This document shows, piece by piece, positions 47,184 through 57,379 of a stretch of DNA of 64,000 nucleotides (the stretch's first letter is position 1; every line of letters starts with the position of its first letter). The notes under the pieces are model-generated. The model saw nothing but the letters and a program-made list of their open reading frames with translations, had not been told where the DNA came from and ran no database searches. Origin of the DNA: Omphiscola glabra (lineage: Eukaryota; Mollusca; Gastropoda; Lymnaeidae); assembly GCA_964017045.1 (NCBI GenBank), contig OZ024807.1, positions 17,887,813 to 17,951,812 on the forward strand, given 5' to 3'. The position numbers and the translations under genes were made by a program.

Positions 47184-50100
47184 GTAAGCAAAATCTTAAA
47201 CCTTCATTTTAGCCAAATATTAAATCTTCATTTTGGCCAAATCTTAAACCTTCATTTTGGTCAAATCTTAAACCTTCATTTTGGCCAAATCTTATACGTT
47301 AATTTTGGCCAAATCTTAAACCTTCATTTTGGCCAAATCTTAAACCTTCATTTTGGCCAAATCTTAAACCTTCATTTTGGCAGGGTTCATTTGTACAGTC
47401 AATTTAACAATGGTCAAGCATACTATACAAATTCCTTCCATTTTTGTACAAAACAAATTTACAATTAAAAGATACTTTAATGTTACTAGATAAAATGTTA
47501 CAAAATTTGATATATATTAAAAAATAAATAAATGAAAAACTAGATATGTAAAAACCAGATATGCAAAAATCCAAATAGGCAAAAACCAGGCTGGCAAATA
47601 AATAAATAACCCCAAACAAGCTTCAGTAGAATAATTTATAAAATCTTTTTGGATACACAATTACAAGATTCACTATTGCTTAGACAGGTTAGCCTTACAC
47701 CCTGATAGCTAAAGGTTTGGCTTTTATAATCCAGTTATCTTGCCAGCAATGCCTTATAATGAATAACTTGAAAATAGGAAATGTAAAGCATTCAATTTGT
47801 ATCTTGTTCTCCCAGATTAAGTGTTAACACATCTGTGAAACGAGGACCCAGTTCTTTAATTCACCATTGTCATGATGATCATCCTCTTGAAATGACATTG
47901 TAAACATTAAAAACTAAAGTAGATTCACCAACATTTTGTGCAAGCTATTACTTCTGCTGCTTTCCCTAAGAGAGAGAGAGATGGATGATATTTTTTTCAT
48001 ACATTGTAGATTATATTAATTTTATACATTGTCGATTATACTGTTTTCATACATTGTAGATCATGCTTTTTCAAATGTTGTAGATAATATTGTTTTCATA
48101 CATTGTAGATTATATTAATTTCATACATTGTAGGTCATACTTTTTCATATGTTGTAGATAATATTGTTTTCATACATTGCAGATCATCCTTTTTCATATG
48201 TTGTAGATAATATTGTTTTCATCCATTCTAGGTCCATTTGTGGCAGCACTTTGTGGGAGATATGGCTGTCGTAAAGTGACAATTGCTGGGAGTATCATCA
48301 CCATGTGTGGCTTTGCTCTGAGCACTCAGTCCAGCAGTATAGAAATGTTGATCATAACATATGGAGTTATTGGAGGTTAATAATTTTTTCATTAAAAAAA
48401 AAAGTTATCTACCATTGATAGTTAATGAAATACAGTCAAACTTAACTATGATTGAGATGGTAATGAAATTTTGATAAGCTGCAATTGACATGGAAAGCCT
48501 TTGTGAAAAAAACGGAAGTCATATTCTTTCAAATTATCCACTTTTATGTTGTTTTTTAACAGTTGCAGTTTTATGATACTATATTTAAAACGCAACGAAT
48601 CATCACACTGTGAGAAAAAAATGAAGCGTTATTCAGATCTTAAAATGATTACTTCAATATTATTGGTCAAACAACTGGTTAAAAGAACTTGTTCTGACCC
48701 ACCCATTTGCTACATTGTAAGTGAGGTCTCAACCAAAAGACTTATGGCACAAGCCACCAAGAGACTTATGGCACAAGCCACCAAGAGACTTGTGACACAA
48801 TCCACCAAGAGACTTATGGCACAAGCCACCAAGAGACTTGTGGCACAAACCACCAAGAGACTTGTGGCACAAGCCACCAAGAGACACAAGCCACCAAGAG
48901 ACTTGTGGCACAAGCCACCAAGAGACTTGTGGCCACCAAGAGACTTGTGGCCACCAAGAGACTTATGGCACAAGCCACCAGCTCTTTCGGCTGATTTAAC
49001 AAACTTAAAATTTTTACTCGTAAGGTCCTCAAGGTTTGTCTAGTATTAAGGTATATGCTGTATGCTTTAAATTAAATACATTGTGTTATTTTCTTTCAGG
49101 CATTGGTTTTGGAATGATTTACCTGCCGTCGATTGTCTGCGTGGGCTATTGGTTTGATAAGAAGAGGGCCTTCGCCACTGGCATCGTCGTCTGCGGGACA
49201 GGCATCGGTCAGTTTGTTTTCCCACCATTGGCACGCTGGTTGCTGACAGAGTACACCTGGGAAGGGCAGACTCTGATATTTGCAGGCATTGTTTTAAAGT
49301 GTGCCGCCTGCGGGATGCTCTTCATTCCGTTGGACCATAGAGAATACAAGTACAGGAAACCCAGGCAAACAAGAGTTGAGATCGAAAGGGGCGCCATCAT
49401 GAAGGCCCTGATCGAAGACAAGAAGAGGCAAAGAACTATCTCTAATGGTTCGTTGGATAACTGCATCATAACCAAAGACAACCGTCTTATCAAACTGGAC
49501 CCAAAAATTTTGGAGTGCAAACGTAGCAATTCTTTCATTGCCAGGTTCAAACGCCAGCTTGGATTCAGCTCCCAGAGTCTGGCCTGTTCTAAAAACAGCC
49601 TGGCCAGCTTTGTCATTGATGCTGTCCAGAAAGATTTGAACAAAACAAACTCGCCGATTTACTGTCCCAATGGCACACCTGGTCAGCTCCTGTCCCAGTC
49701 ACAGCAAGTTCAGAAACGTGGCTCGCTGCCTGATGCTGTCATCATGCAGTGCAATGGCTCAGCTATGTCTGTCCTTCCAAATGGAAATGTCCCTTCAGCC
49801 AACGGATCTGTTTTGTCCAATGGTGTTTCCAAAACTCGCAGCTGCAGTGTTATTCCTAAGAATGACCAGTGGCCTCAGTTTAAACAAGAAGATGTCCTGG
49901 AGATAAACATCCAGCAGATCAGCAATAACAACTTGCCTGCCGTCACTCGCTCGGCCAATGACCTGCAGGCGGTAGCAGCACAGCGTGACGGTAATGTCAT
50001 CAGTATCCAGGTGATACCCAATGGAACACATGACAACAGAAGCATCAGGTAATTTGTCATAGCAGGTGGAAACTTATTTTAAACACAAACCCAAAGGGTA

Positions 50101-53100
50101 ATTATTTTGATTAATAAAACTTGATGAGTTTTCTAATCAGCATTTATTCACGTATTTTGCGTGCAGAAGTCTTGAAAAGATGGGCAAAATATCCAGAAAA
50201 ACCTTCCTAAAAATTACTTTACTAACATTTTATTATATAGTTTTTTCTTTTTTAAGTTTAAAAATCATCACCATTTCTCAAGAAACTCTCACTGATTTCT
50301 CATAGAAAGTTTAGAACCCTGTTTAAGAAATCTGCATGAAATAAATAAAGAAATGGTAAAATGTAGGCAACACAAGAGAAAGAATTTGAACTAAGTGATC
50401 AGTTCTCCATTTATTTATATGGGTGGGTGTGAATCTTGTTTTATTACAGATACAGGTCTAATAGCACAATGGCCAGCAGCTTCAGAAGTCAACTGTCATC
50501 CCAGAATGCCTCCTACCTAACCAACAGCATGTTGAGCATCCCTCAGATCCAGGCCAGCCTGGAGAATTTTGAGAAGGAGATGGACAGAAGGTCTTCTCTG
50601 TTGTGGAAGTTCTGGACCATCCTGTGTGAGATGTTTGATGTCAAGCTTTTGTTCAACCCTGTCTTTGCCCTGTTGGTGGCCTCATCCTTCCTCACTCTCC
50701 TGGGTAAGTGGAAAGCTCTACCAATTCTTTTAGAGGACTTGTTGATTTATGATATTTCTTATGTTGAAATATATAAAACAGTGCTGATTTTGAAGGGATG
50801 TCAAATGTAACTTAAGGAATTTATATTTTCAGAAGAAAAATAAAATATTACTTATTAAATAATAAATTTTGTGGCTCATTTTATCTCACGCATTATTGAA
50901 CATAAAATTTACAGGAGACACTGTACCCAATAACTTTAAAAAGCACTTTGAGAACATTGGGTTGGATCAAGTGACAGAAAATATACTTTTGGGGGCCATC
51001 CATGTTATTATGTACACAGAGAAGTCAGATTTCAAACCCCTCTCCCCCATCCACATCCCCGTTGCACCCATTACTGTTCTGGAGACCTCCCTCAAATGAA
51101 ATTTTAATTTATTTATAGTCAGTCATGAAATACACCATGATAAAAAAATGTGTCACAGGTTTTCTCCACTGTCGTGTTAGAAGGTGATTCTCAAATTTGC
51201 ACAAGTCACCCTGGCAAGCCGCAGCTTTCTCAAAGTGGCCCCGGGAAATATTTCACAGTTTTCATAATTTTATTTATTTCCACTTCGAGCCAGTGTTGCA
51301 GGACATAACATCTATTGGGCCAAGTGCAAACCAGAAACTCACTTCAGTACTTACATTTTGCAGAATTTCGTACAAATGGATACTCATCTAATCTATTTAA
51401 GAAAAACATCAAGGCTTCGAGCTGAAGCTCTTTAGACCCTTCCCAGCGCACTTCCCCCACCCCCCACCCTAATAGTGGAATGTTTGGCCTTGAAGTGGCA
51501 TGCTACAGCTGAGACGGCCCCTACCTGTCATCCATTCAATTGACTTGGCAATTGGGGGGGGGGGGGGGGCAATCTCAACTAAGGAGCACCTGGTCATTTC
51601 TTAGTGTTGCCTCTACAACACCAGCACTCAAACTTCCTAATACTGAGATAGATATATTAACATCCTTGTTGTACACCTCTTCCCATCCCGGGGTGGCGTC
51701 AGAACCCTCTAATAGTGTTTCTACCTAATGAATAGTTTATAAAGTAGCTGGGATGAAACGGTTGCCTATGGAAAGTCCCCTCACAGGCTTATAACAGAAT
51801 CCTCGGTGTGAGTTGCCACCACCCTCCCATGCCTCACTCATATCCATTAGCGGCAACTGGTAATTATGATCCCAAAATTTTTTTCTGTCGTTATTGCCAG
51901 CTGTAATTGGGTTGATACCGCACAGCTGTGCTCTTCCTGATGTAGATACCATGTAAGATCTTTGTCTCCACATGCAGGTCCCCTAAATGATGGTGCTATG
52001 CCCTGGGTAAAAAATGGTTACCAAATGGCACTATTGTCACCTACATACATATTTTATTTGTATTTACCCAAAACATAAATTTTAAAATTTGAATTCGCTT
52101 TTTCAAATTGAAGTTTTTATAATTAGACATAGAGAAACACCTAAATTTGGCAAAGGCGCAATGCATATAAAAATTATAGGAACCATTGTTTCTAAAATAA
52201 TTACGTCATAGGCAAGGAAACATACAAAGGACTAAATATTATGGTTGCAAGTGCTGTAAAGTTAAATAACACAAAGCAACAAGCACCATGACGATAATTA
52301 AAAGACATTGCAAACACCATGATGATATTTACAAGACATTGCTTAGATGTTTTTATCACCTTTAAAAATAATTAGACATCATGTGTTTCACTGATTTGTA
52401 GGTTTATTAGAGATGTAAGTAGGATATTTATGGACAGTCAAAATTTCAGGATAATTATTTAATAAGCACCCATTAGCCAAGTCTCCAAAATCAATACCTA
52501 CCTCTACCGCTCCACATTGGTTCATAGGTAATTGATGGATGGATCCTTTCCACTAAAATTTGACTGTAAATTAGACATAATTTTATCCAATAAAAAGTTT
52601 ACTTCATTCTTTCTGTCTAGTCTGTCCAGTCTGTCAAGTCTCTCAAATCTGTCTAGTGTGTCCAGTCTGTCTTGTCTGTCCAGTCTGTCTTGTCTGTCCA
52701 GTCTGTCTAGTCTGTCCAATCTGTCTAGTCTGCCCAGTTTGTCTTGTCTGTCCATTTCACGGATATATGTCAAATTCTACAATTGCTAACACAATTCTGT
52801 TAATGTTCAGTGGGAGATAATTTGATGACAGTTTTCAACTGTGCCATGGTTTATTTTTAGAGGGCTTCATGAGTGTGTCAGTAGTGTCAAGAGTGTTGCA
52901 TTATGAGGCACACTTTTTTTAATCCTTTATAAAAATAGATCACTTAATTTAACGTTCACCAAATATTTCTAAGTTCACAAAATATTTCTACGTTCACCAA
53001 ATATTTCTACGTTCACCAAATATTTCTACGTTCACCAAATATTTCTACTTTCACCAAATATTTCTACGTTCACCAAATATTTCTACGTTCACCAAATATT

Positions 53101-53497
53101 TCTACGTTCACCAAATATTTCTACGTTCACCAAATATTTCTACGGTTGTCACAAAACCCAAAGCCTTGATTATAATTCTTGTTTTAATATAGAAAATAAG
53201 CATTTTGTCTGGAACTGAATTTATTGCCAAAGATAATTTGTATTATTAAGAATAACGGTTGCAGAACTTGAGTTGAGTGTTGAACAAAGTAAACTATGGT
53301 TGGTAATGAACCTTTTATAACTGTAGTAATTGATCCTTGTGATTTTTGAATTAAAATTTTTAATCCAGATATAAATAAATTATCTTATCTGACACAACAT
53401 AATATATTATCTTTTGTTATTAAATGCTATAACTGCTAATATAATTAAATGCAAATAAGTTTTCAAATTATGTGTAGATTAAAATTGAAAGATTAAT

Positions 53498-53538
<41 letters not shown>

Positions 53539-56500
53539 GGATGCGATCCATACAGTTTGTCTCACTATTTTTTTTACAGTTTTACCCCTCCCTCCCTCCT
53601 GTCACAATTGTCACAAAACTCAGATCCCCCCTCCCTAAAGTATGTCACTCTTTCAAACTATAATTTTTTTACTAAACTAACAACACTTTTAAAATTGAAT
53701 CTAAAACAGTTTGCGATTAAGCTATTAAATGTATAAATGTAAATATATAATTATATATATAATATGTTGTTTGTTGTATTGGCATCCTTCTATCTTTGTG
53801 AGATGATGTTTTAGTGGCATCCTTCTGTCTTTGTGAGATGATGTTTTAGTGGCATCCTTCTGTCTTTGTGAGATGATGTTTTATTGGCATCCCTCTGTCT
53901 TTGTGAGATGATGTTTTAGTGGCATCCTTCTGTCTTTGTGAGATGATGTTTTAGTGGCATCCCTCTGTCTTTGTGAGATGATGTTTTAGTGGCATCCTTC
54001 TGTCTTTGTGAGATGATGTTTTATTGGCATCCCTCTGTCTTTGTGAGATGATGTTTTAGTGGCATCCTTCTGTCTTTGTGAGATGATGTTTTAGTGGCAT
54101 CCCTCTGTCTTTGTGAGATGATGTTTTAGTGGCATCCTTCTGTCTTTGTGAGATGATGTTTTATTGGCATCCCTCTGACTTTGTGAGATGATGTTTTAGT
54201 GGCATCCTTCTGTCTTTGTGAGATGATGTTTTATTGGCATCCCTCTGTCTTTGTGAGATGATGTTTTAGTGGCATCCTGCTGTCTTTGTGAGATGATGTT
54301 TTAGTGGCATCCTTCTGTCTTTGTGAGATGATGTTTTAGTGGCATCCTTCTGTCTTTGTGAGATGATGTTTTAGTGGCATCCCTCTGTCTTTGTGAGATG
54401 TTTTAGTGGCATCCCTCTGTCTTTGTGAGATGACATAGCAGTTTCTGTTTAGATTCGTAACACCTTCCCTCCTTTCATCCCCATTATTAAAGTCCCAGAT
54501 CTGCCAGTGGATTCTTCCGATCATAAATGACTTACTTACAAATGTTTAGACTGTCCAAGGTTCAAAGCCTAAAAATGAAAGAAAAAAAAAGCCCAAATAA
54601 AACTATAAACAGAAATAAAGTGTCACCAACACCAGGCGTCTCCTTATCTATGGGATTATGAGGCTTACTGTCCTGTGACGCTGATATCAGAAAATCAAAG
54701 TCTGAAATTGCTAAACACATAGAGAAAAAAAATTAAATAGTGTAGGGGAGATAACATACTGTCTTGGAGGACAGCATTCCATGGGATGCTAATCATTTAG
54801 ACTGTCTGAACACAGTAATTGATTTACAGCAGAGTTATGGAACAAATGTTCAAAGGTTAAATAGCTAATAATGCTACATGGTATATGCATAGTGATAGTT
54901 CTACATTTCCACTTTGTACATAATCTACTTAATTCATTTACATTTTCCTTCTCTGATCTTCAGCATTTTACATCCCTTACTTCTACTTGCCTACCAAGGG
55001 CTCAGAGATCGGCATGACCATAGAGCGGGCAACCTTCCTCATTTCTATAATAGGCATCACCAACACAATTGGCAGGATAGTGTGCGGGTGGCTGGCAGAC
55101 AGGCCGTGCATCAACTCGCTGCACTTGAACAACTGTGCTCTCATCATTGCCGGCGTGGTAGAGCTCCTGTGTCCACTGGGCACCGGGGAACTTTTTCTTG
55201 CAATAGTCTCTGCCTGCCTTGGCCTTTGTTTAGGTAAGAACTTGATTGGGGGCAGCAAATGGGTAGGATGTGAGCAATTGGGACATGAATAGTTTGGATG
55301 TAAATGGTTGGGACACAAATGGATGCAGCTGATAACAAATAAGTTTGTTGATTTTTAAATTCAATCCTTTTGGTTATTAAGTACTTGGTGGACTGCCACA
55401 AGAATCTGTTTGAAGGCAGCTTCTGGAATATGATATTTAATTATGAGTCAAGTCAAATGTTTCTATCACTAATTAGATAAATAATACTTTATAGCCAATG
55501 GAGGTCCTTGACATTTATCTTCATCTACATATTATGAGTTAGTCCATGCACTTTATTTTTAAATAGGCTCAAACAATGTAAAAATAAGGCCACAAATGGT
55601 AATAATAAAAAAATCATTAATCTAAAGCAGTGATCCTGGAACTGGTTTCTTTGTAACCCTGGCAGACCCGACACTGGGTCAGGTTTAGCAATGAAGCTAA
55701 AACATGTCCGGATTTATTCTAACCACATAGCAGATAAATCATCATCTAAAGGATTGGGTTTATCCAAAAAAATCAAATAATGAGAAGGGGATTCTGAAAC
55801 TTCCCACTTTGAGAACTGTCTGAGCAAATTCCTAGCCCTACTTTTAATCTAATCAATATGGGACAATGTATTGGATTTGGTTAACTGCAGAAAGTAGAGA
55901 GCTTTCATACTTGATAATTCTTTGTTCAACTAGATGAGCTGGTTAGAATACCTCAAAGCTTTTAAAGGTTCTCTTACAGATTGTAAATATATCAAATTGA
56001 GGATGTTTGTTTTAATTGAAGATGCTCATTTGGTTAACTGCAGAAAGTAGAGAGCTTTCATACTTGATAATTCTTTGTTCAACTAGATGAGCTGGTTAGA
56101 ATACCTCAAAGCTTTTAAAGGTTCTCTTACAGATTGTAAATATATCAAATTGAGGATGTTTGTTTTAATTGAAGATGCTCATTATAATATCATACTGTGA
56201 GCAAACAAAGAAATCATTGTCACATTCAATAGTAATCCAGTGCAGCACATCTTTTCTCATACAATAAACAATCCAAAGAAACAGCTCTTGCCTTGTAAAT
56301 TAATCCAATGATAACCATTTTCCCCCCTCAGCCATATTTGTATCTCTGAGAACCATATTGCTGGTTGATCTTCTTGGTCTGGAGATGCTCACCAAGTCTT
56401 TCGGTCTGCTCATCTTGTTTCAAGGAGTGGCAGCTTTCATTGGTGCTCCCATTGCTGGTAAGTGAGATAGCAGTGGTCAAATAAAGTGGTCTTTAGGTAT

Positions 56501-57379
56501 AATTATTTCCTTTTCTTTTATTTTTCATTTTTTTTTGGGGGGGGGGGGGGTTAAAATTCTTTGAACATCAGGTCAACACTTACTATGCCTTTTACCCCGC
56601 CTGGAGCATAGACCGCCTGCAAGAATTTTCCATCTCGGTCTTGTGCTTTCCATTCATGTACTTTAAATTTTTTTAAAAAGAATTCTTTTAACGTTAGTCA
56701 ATAAGGGACATTTATACGTCACATTGGGAAAGGGTGTCGGGCCATCAAGCGCAATATCTTAATCCAACCCCCCCCCCCCCCCCGGGCACCTCCACACGGC
56801 CAGAGACAGGGTTTCCCAGCCGCCAGACAGTGCGGTGGTACACCGGGAACCTCCCCCTTGGCCTGGCGGATGTCCGGTTGATCGAAAATGTTGCCTTTAA
56901 AGCGTTTACAGCCGACTTTCCCAGAAGGTTTGGGCGGGGTTGCTTCCACTCCTGGGAAAATGGTGTTGCGTTACCACCCCCCACTGCCCAGGGAGTCTTT
57001 AGGTCGGAACGAAAAGCTGGGACAAAACGGTTGCCTTGGAGCAGCTTTCTCACGGCTGCATAACTAAAATTATCGTCATGGGTTTTACCGCCACTCAAGC
57101 CTCATAGCCATTAACGGCAACATAGGGGACATTTAAATAGTTCAATTTAATTTATATTCCCATGTCTGTTCTGTCATTCCAGGTCAGCTTTTGGACACTA
57201 CAGGAAGTATTGACAACTGTTTCTACCTGGCAGGATCACTGACCATCCTGTCCGGCTTGCTCATGCTGCCTATTGTGTTTCTGGAAACTCACAAGGATAA
57301 AAAGGAAATGCCTAAAATGGCAGAACAAATTCCAATCAATGAGACGCTGAAGCTGGAGAAATGGGAGGCTAAAGTGTGA
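46898..57379 (+). CDS. Gene B: SLC16/MCT-family membrane transporter, 741 aa, 7 coding exons
   Basis: Joined exons 46898-47183, 48232-48375, 49100-50048, 50450-50703, 54964-55233, 56332-56457 and 57183-57379 total 2226 nt, giving 741 codons plus TGA. It is the paralogue of gene A, about 35 kb downstream on the same strand, with the same intron positions and phases. Family motifs are canonical: DGGWGW at residues 38-43, the TM5 signature (GYWFDKKRAFATGIVVCGTG from about residue 159), and NTIGR in TM8 (N578, R582). The N-terminus is strongly acidic (residues 17-29). The TM6-TM7 loop spans about 224-520 (about 295 aa), rich in Ser and Asn. Exons are visibly more GC-rich than those of gene A. The start is the first in-frame ATG after TGA at 46844, with A at -3. 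A solute:proton or facilitative carrier role is inferred from the family; the substrate is unknown. Confidence 0.95.
47191..47382. repeat. 24-bp minisatellite, exactly 8 units, in gene B intron 1
   Basis: Eight units of 24 bp containing CTTAAACCTTCATTTTGG. They begin seven bases after the exon 1 donor, and readthrough would give an LNLHFGQI repeat. Confidence 0.95.
48000..48231. repeat. Tandem repeat containing the gene B exon 2 acceptor
   Basis: Repeated GATAATATTGTTTTCATAC and TTTTTCATATGTTGTAG words (about 25-30 bp, paired into about 55-bp units). The final unit ends CATTCTAG and forms the real 3' splice site. Confidence 0.85.
48232..48375 (+). CDS. Gene B exon 2 (TM2 end-TM3)
   Basis: 144 nt, phase 1 to phase 1. 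It begins PFVAALCGRYGCRKVTIAG and ends ITYGVIG. The acceptor CATTCTAG is the last unit of an upstream tandem array. The donor is GAG|GTTAAT, a normal GT site where gene A has GC. Confidence 0.93.
48732..48976. repeat. 24-bp minisatellite, 11 units, in gene B intron 2
   Basis: Units contain ACCAAGAGACTTGTGGCACA; one has lost 7 bp and two have lost 6 bp. Open frames in four phases across it are by-products. Confidence 0.95.
49100..50048 (+). CDS. Gene B exon 3 (TM4-TM6 and most of the central loop)
   Basis: 949 nt, phase 1 to phase 2. It encodes TM4-TM6, then a loop with RQRTISNGSL, NCIITKDNRL, RFKRQLGFS, KRGSLP and EINIQQIS blocks. The acceptor is TTCTTTCAG and the donor is CAG|GTAATT. It is 60 nt longer than gene A exon 3, the extra residues lying in an Asn/Ser/Gly-rich stretch. 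Confidence 0.94.
50450..50703 (+). CDS. Gene B exon 4 (loop end and TM7)
   Basis: 254 nt, phase 2 to phase 1. It encodes a Ser-rich loop end, LENFEKEMDRRSS, then LLFNPVFALLVASSFLTLL (TM7). The acceptor is TTATTACAG and the donor is CTGG|GTAAGT. A 4.26-kb intron follows, the longest in either gene. Confidence 0.92.
51190..52000. other. Gene B intron 4, repeat-like segment with a G tract
   Basis: The part at 51745-51875 (GAAACGGTTGCC ... CCATTAGCGGCAAC) is related to 57010-57122 in intron 6, marking a dispersed repeat. A G run lies at about 51556-51570. No exon-like frame with homology was seen. Confidence 0.45.
52612..52755. repeat. 10-bp tandem repeat (AGTCTGTC[C/T])
   Basis: About 14 units of 10 bp. 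The minus-strand LDRLDR frame and the plus-strand SLSSL frame are artefacts. Confidence 0.93.
52953..53142. repeat. 19-bp minisatellite, exactly 10 units, in gene B intron 4
   Basis: Ten units of CGTTCACCAAATATTTCTA with very few substitutions; the second unit is AGTTCACAAAATATTTCTA. Confidence 0.96.
53495..53538. repeat. (AT)n microsatellite
   Basis: An almost pure AT dinucleotide run with one AA interruption. Confidence 0.95.
53570..53660. repeat. C-rich dispersed repeat, third copy
   Basis: Contains CCTGTCACAATTGTCACAAA, ATCCCCCCTCCC and TATGTCACTCTTTC, in the same order of elements as 3060-3200. Confidence 0.4.
53781..54433. repeat. 35-bp minisatellite, about 19 units, with 140-bp higher-order pattern
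   Basis: Units contain CTGTCTTTGTGAGATGATGT. Two diagnostic sites (GCATCCT/GCATCCC and TTTTAGT/TTTTATT) alternate so that units 3-6 and 7-10 repeat the same four-unit order, a 140-bp higher-order period. Unit 18 has lost 3 bp. It sits in gene B intron 4, about 530 bp before exon 5. Confidence 0.95.
54964..55233 (+). CDS. Gene B exon 5 (TM7 end-TM10)
   Basis: 270 nt, phase 1 to phase 1. It starts FYIPYFYLPTKGSEIG and contains GITNTIGRIVCGWLADRP with Arg582, then TM9 and TM10. The acceptor is GATCTTCAG and the donor is TTAG|GTAAGA. Confidence 0.95.
55628..55818. mobile_element. Degenerate hAT-type MITE in gene B intron 5
   Basis: The left end is CAGTGATCCTGGAACTGG. The right end, reversed, is CAGTTCTCAAAGTGGG. 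The 3' boundary is uncertain and the flanking duplication is poor (TCTAAAG versus TCTGAGC). Confidence 0.4.
55875..56180. repeat. 153-bp perfect tandem duplication in gene B intron 5
   Basis: 55875-56027 and 56028-56180 are identical by eye, each starting ATTTGGTTAACTGCAG and ending GAAGATGCTC. This is a very recent duplication, or an assembly artefact. Confidence 0.93.
56332..56457 (+). CDS. Gene B exon 6 (TM10-TM11)
   Basis: 126 nt, phase 1 to phase 1. It encodes IFVSLRTILLVDLLGLEML followed by GLLILFQGVAAFIGAPIA. The acceptor is CCCCCCTCAG and the donor is GCTG|GTAAGT. Alignment to gene A has no gaps. Confidence 0.95.
56720..57122. repeat. GC-rich dispersed repeat in gene B intron 6
   Basis: Markedly GC-richer than its surroundings, with a C tract at about 56767. 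Its right part (AAACGGTTGCC ... CCATTAACGGCAAC) matches 51745-51875. Overlapping frames on both strands have no recognised domain. Confidence 0.5.
57183..57379 (+). CDS. Gene B exon 7 (TM12 and C-terminal tail)
   Basis: The coding part is 197 nt ending at TGA 57377-57379. It encodes QLLDTTGSIDNCFYLAGS, TM12 (LTILSGLLMLPIVFL) and a charged tail of about 33 residues ending KLEKWEAKV. The ending is not an obvious PDZ ligand. The acceptor is CATTCCAG. Confidence 0.94.

Noticed and set aside
48546..49043. 165-codon plus-strand frame in gene B intron 2
   Set aside because: Driven by the 24-bp array; it is not alignable to gene A, and exon 2 and exon 3 splice in frame without it.
53781..54433. Regular 35-bp repeats resembling a CRISPR array
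   Set aside because: Units are directly adjacent with no unique spacers, and the setting is a eukaryotic intron.
56719..57098. Overlapping 76-117-codon frames in gene B intron 6
   Set aside because: Explained by local high GC in a dispersed repeat; frames occur on both strands.
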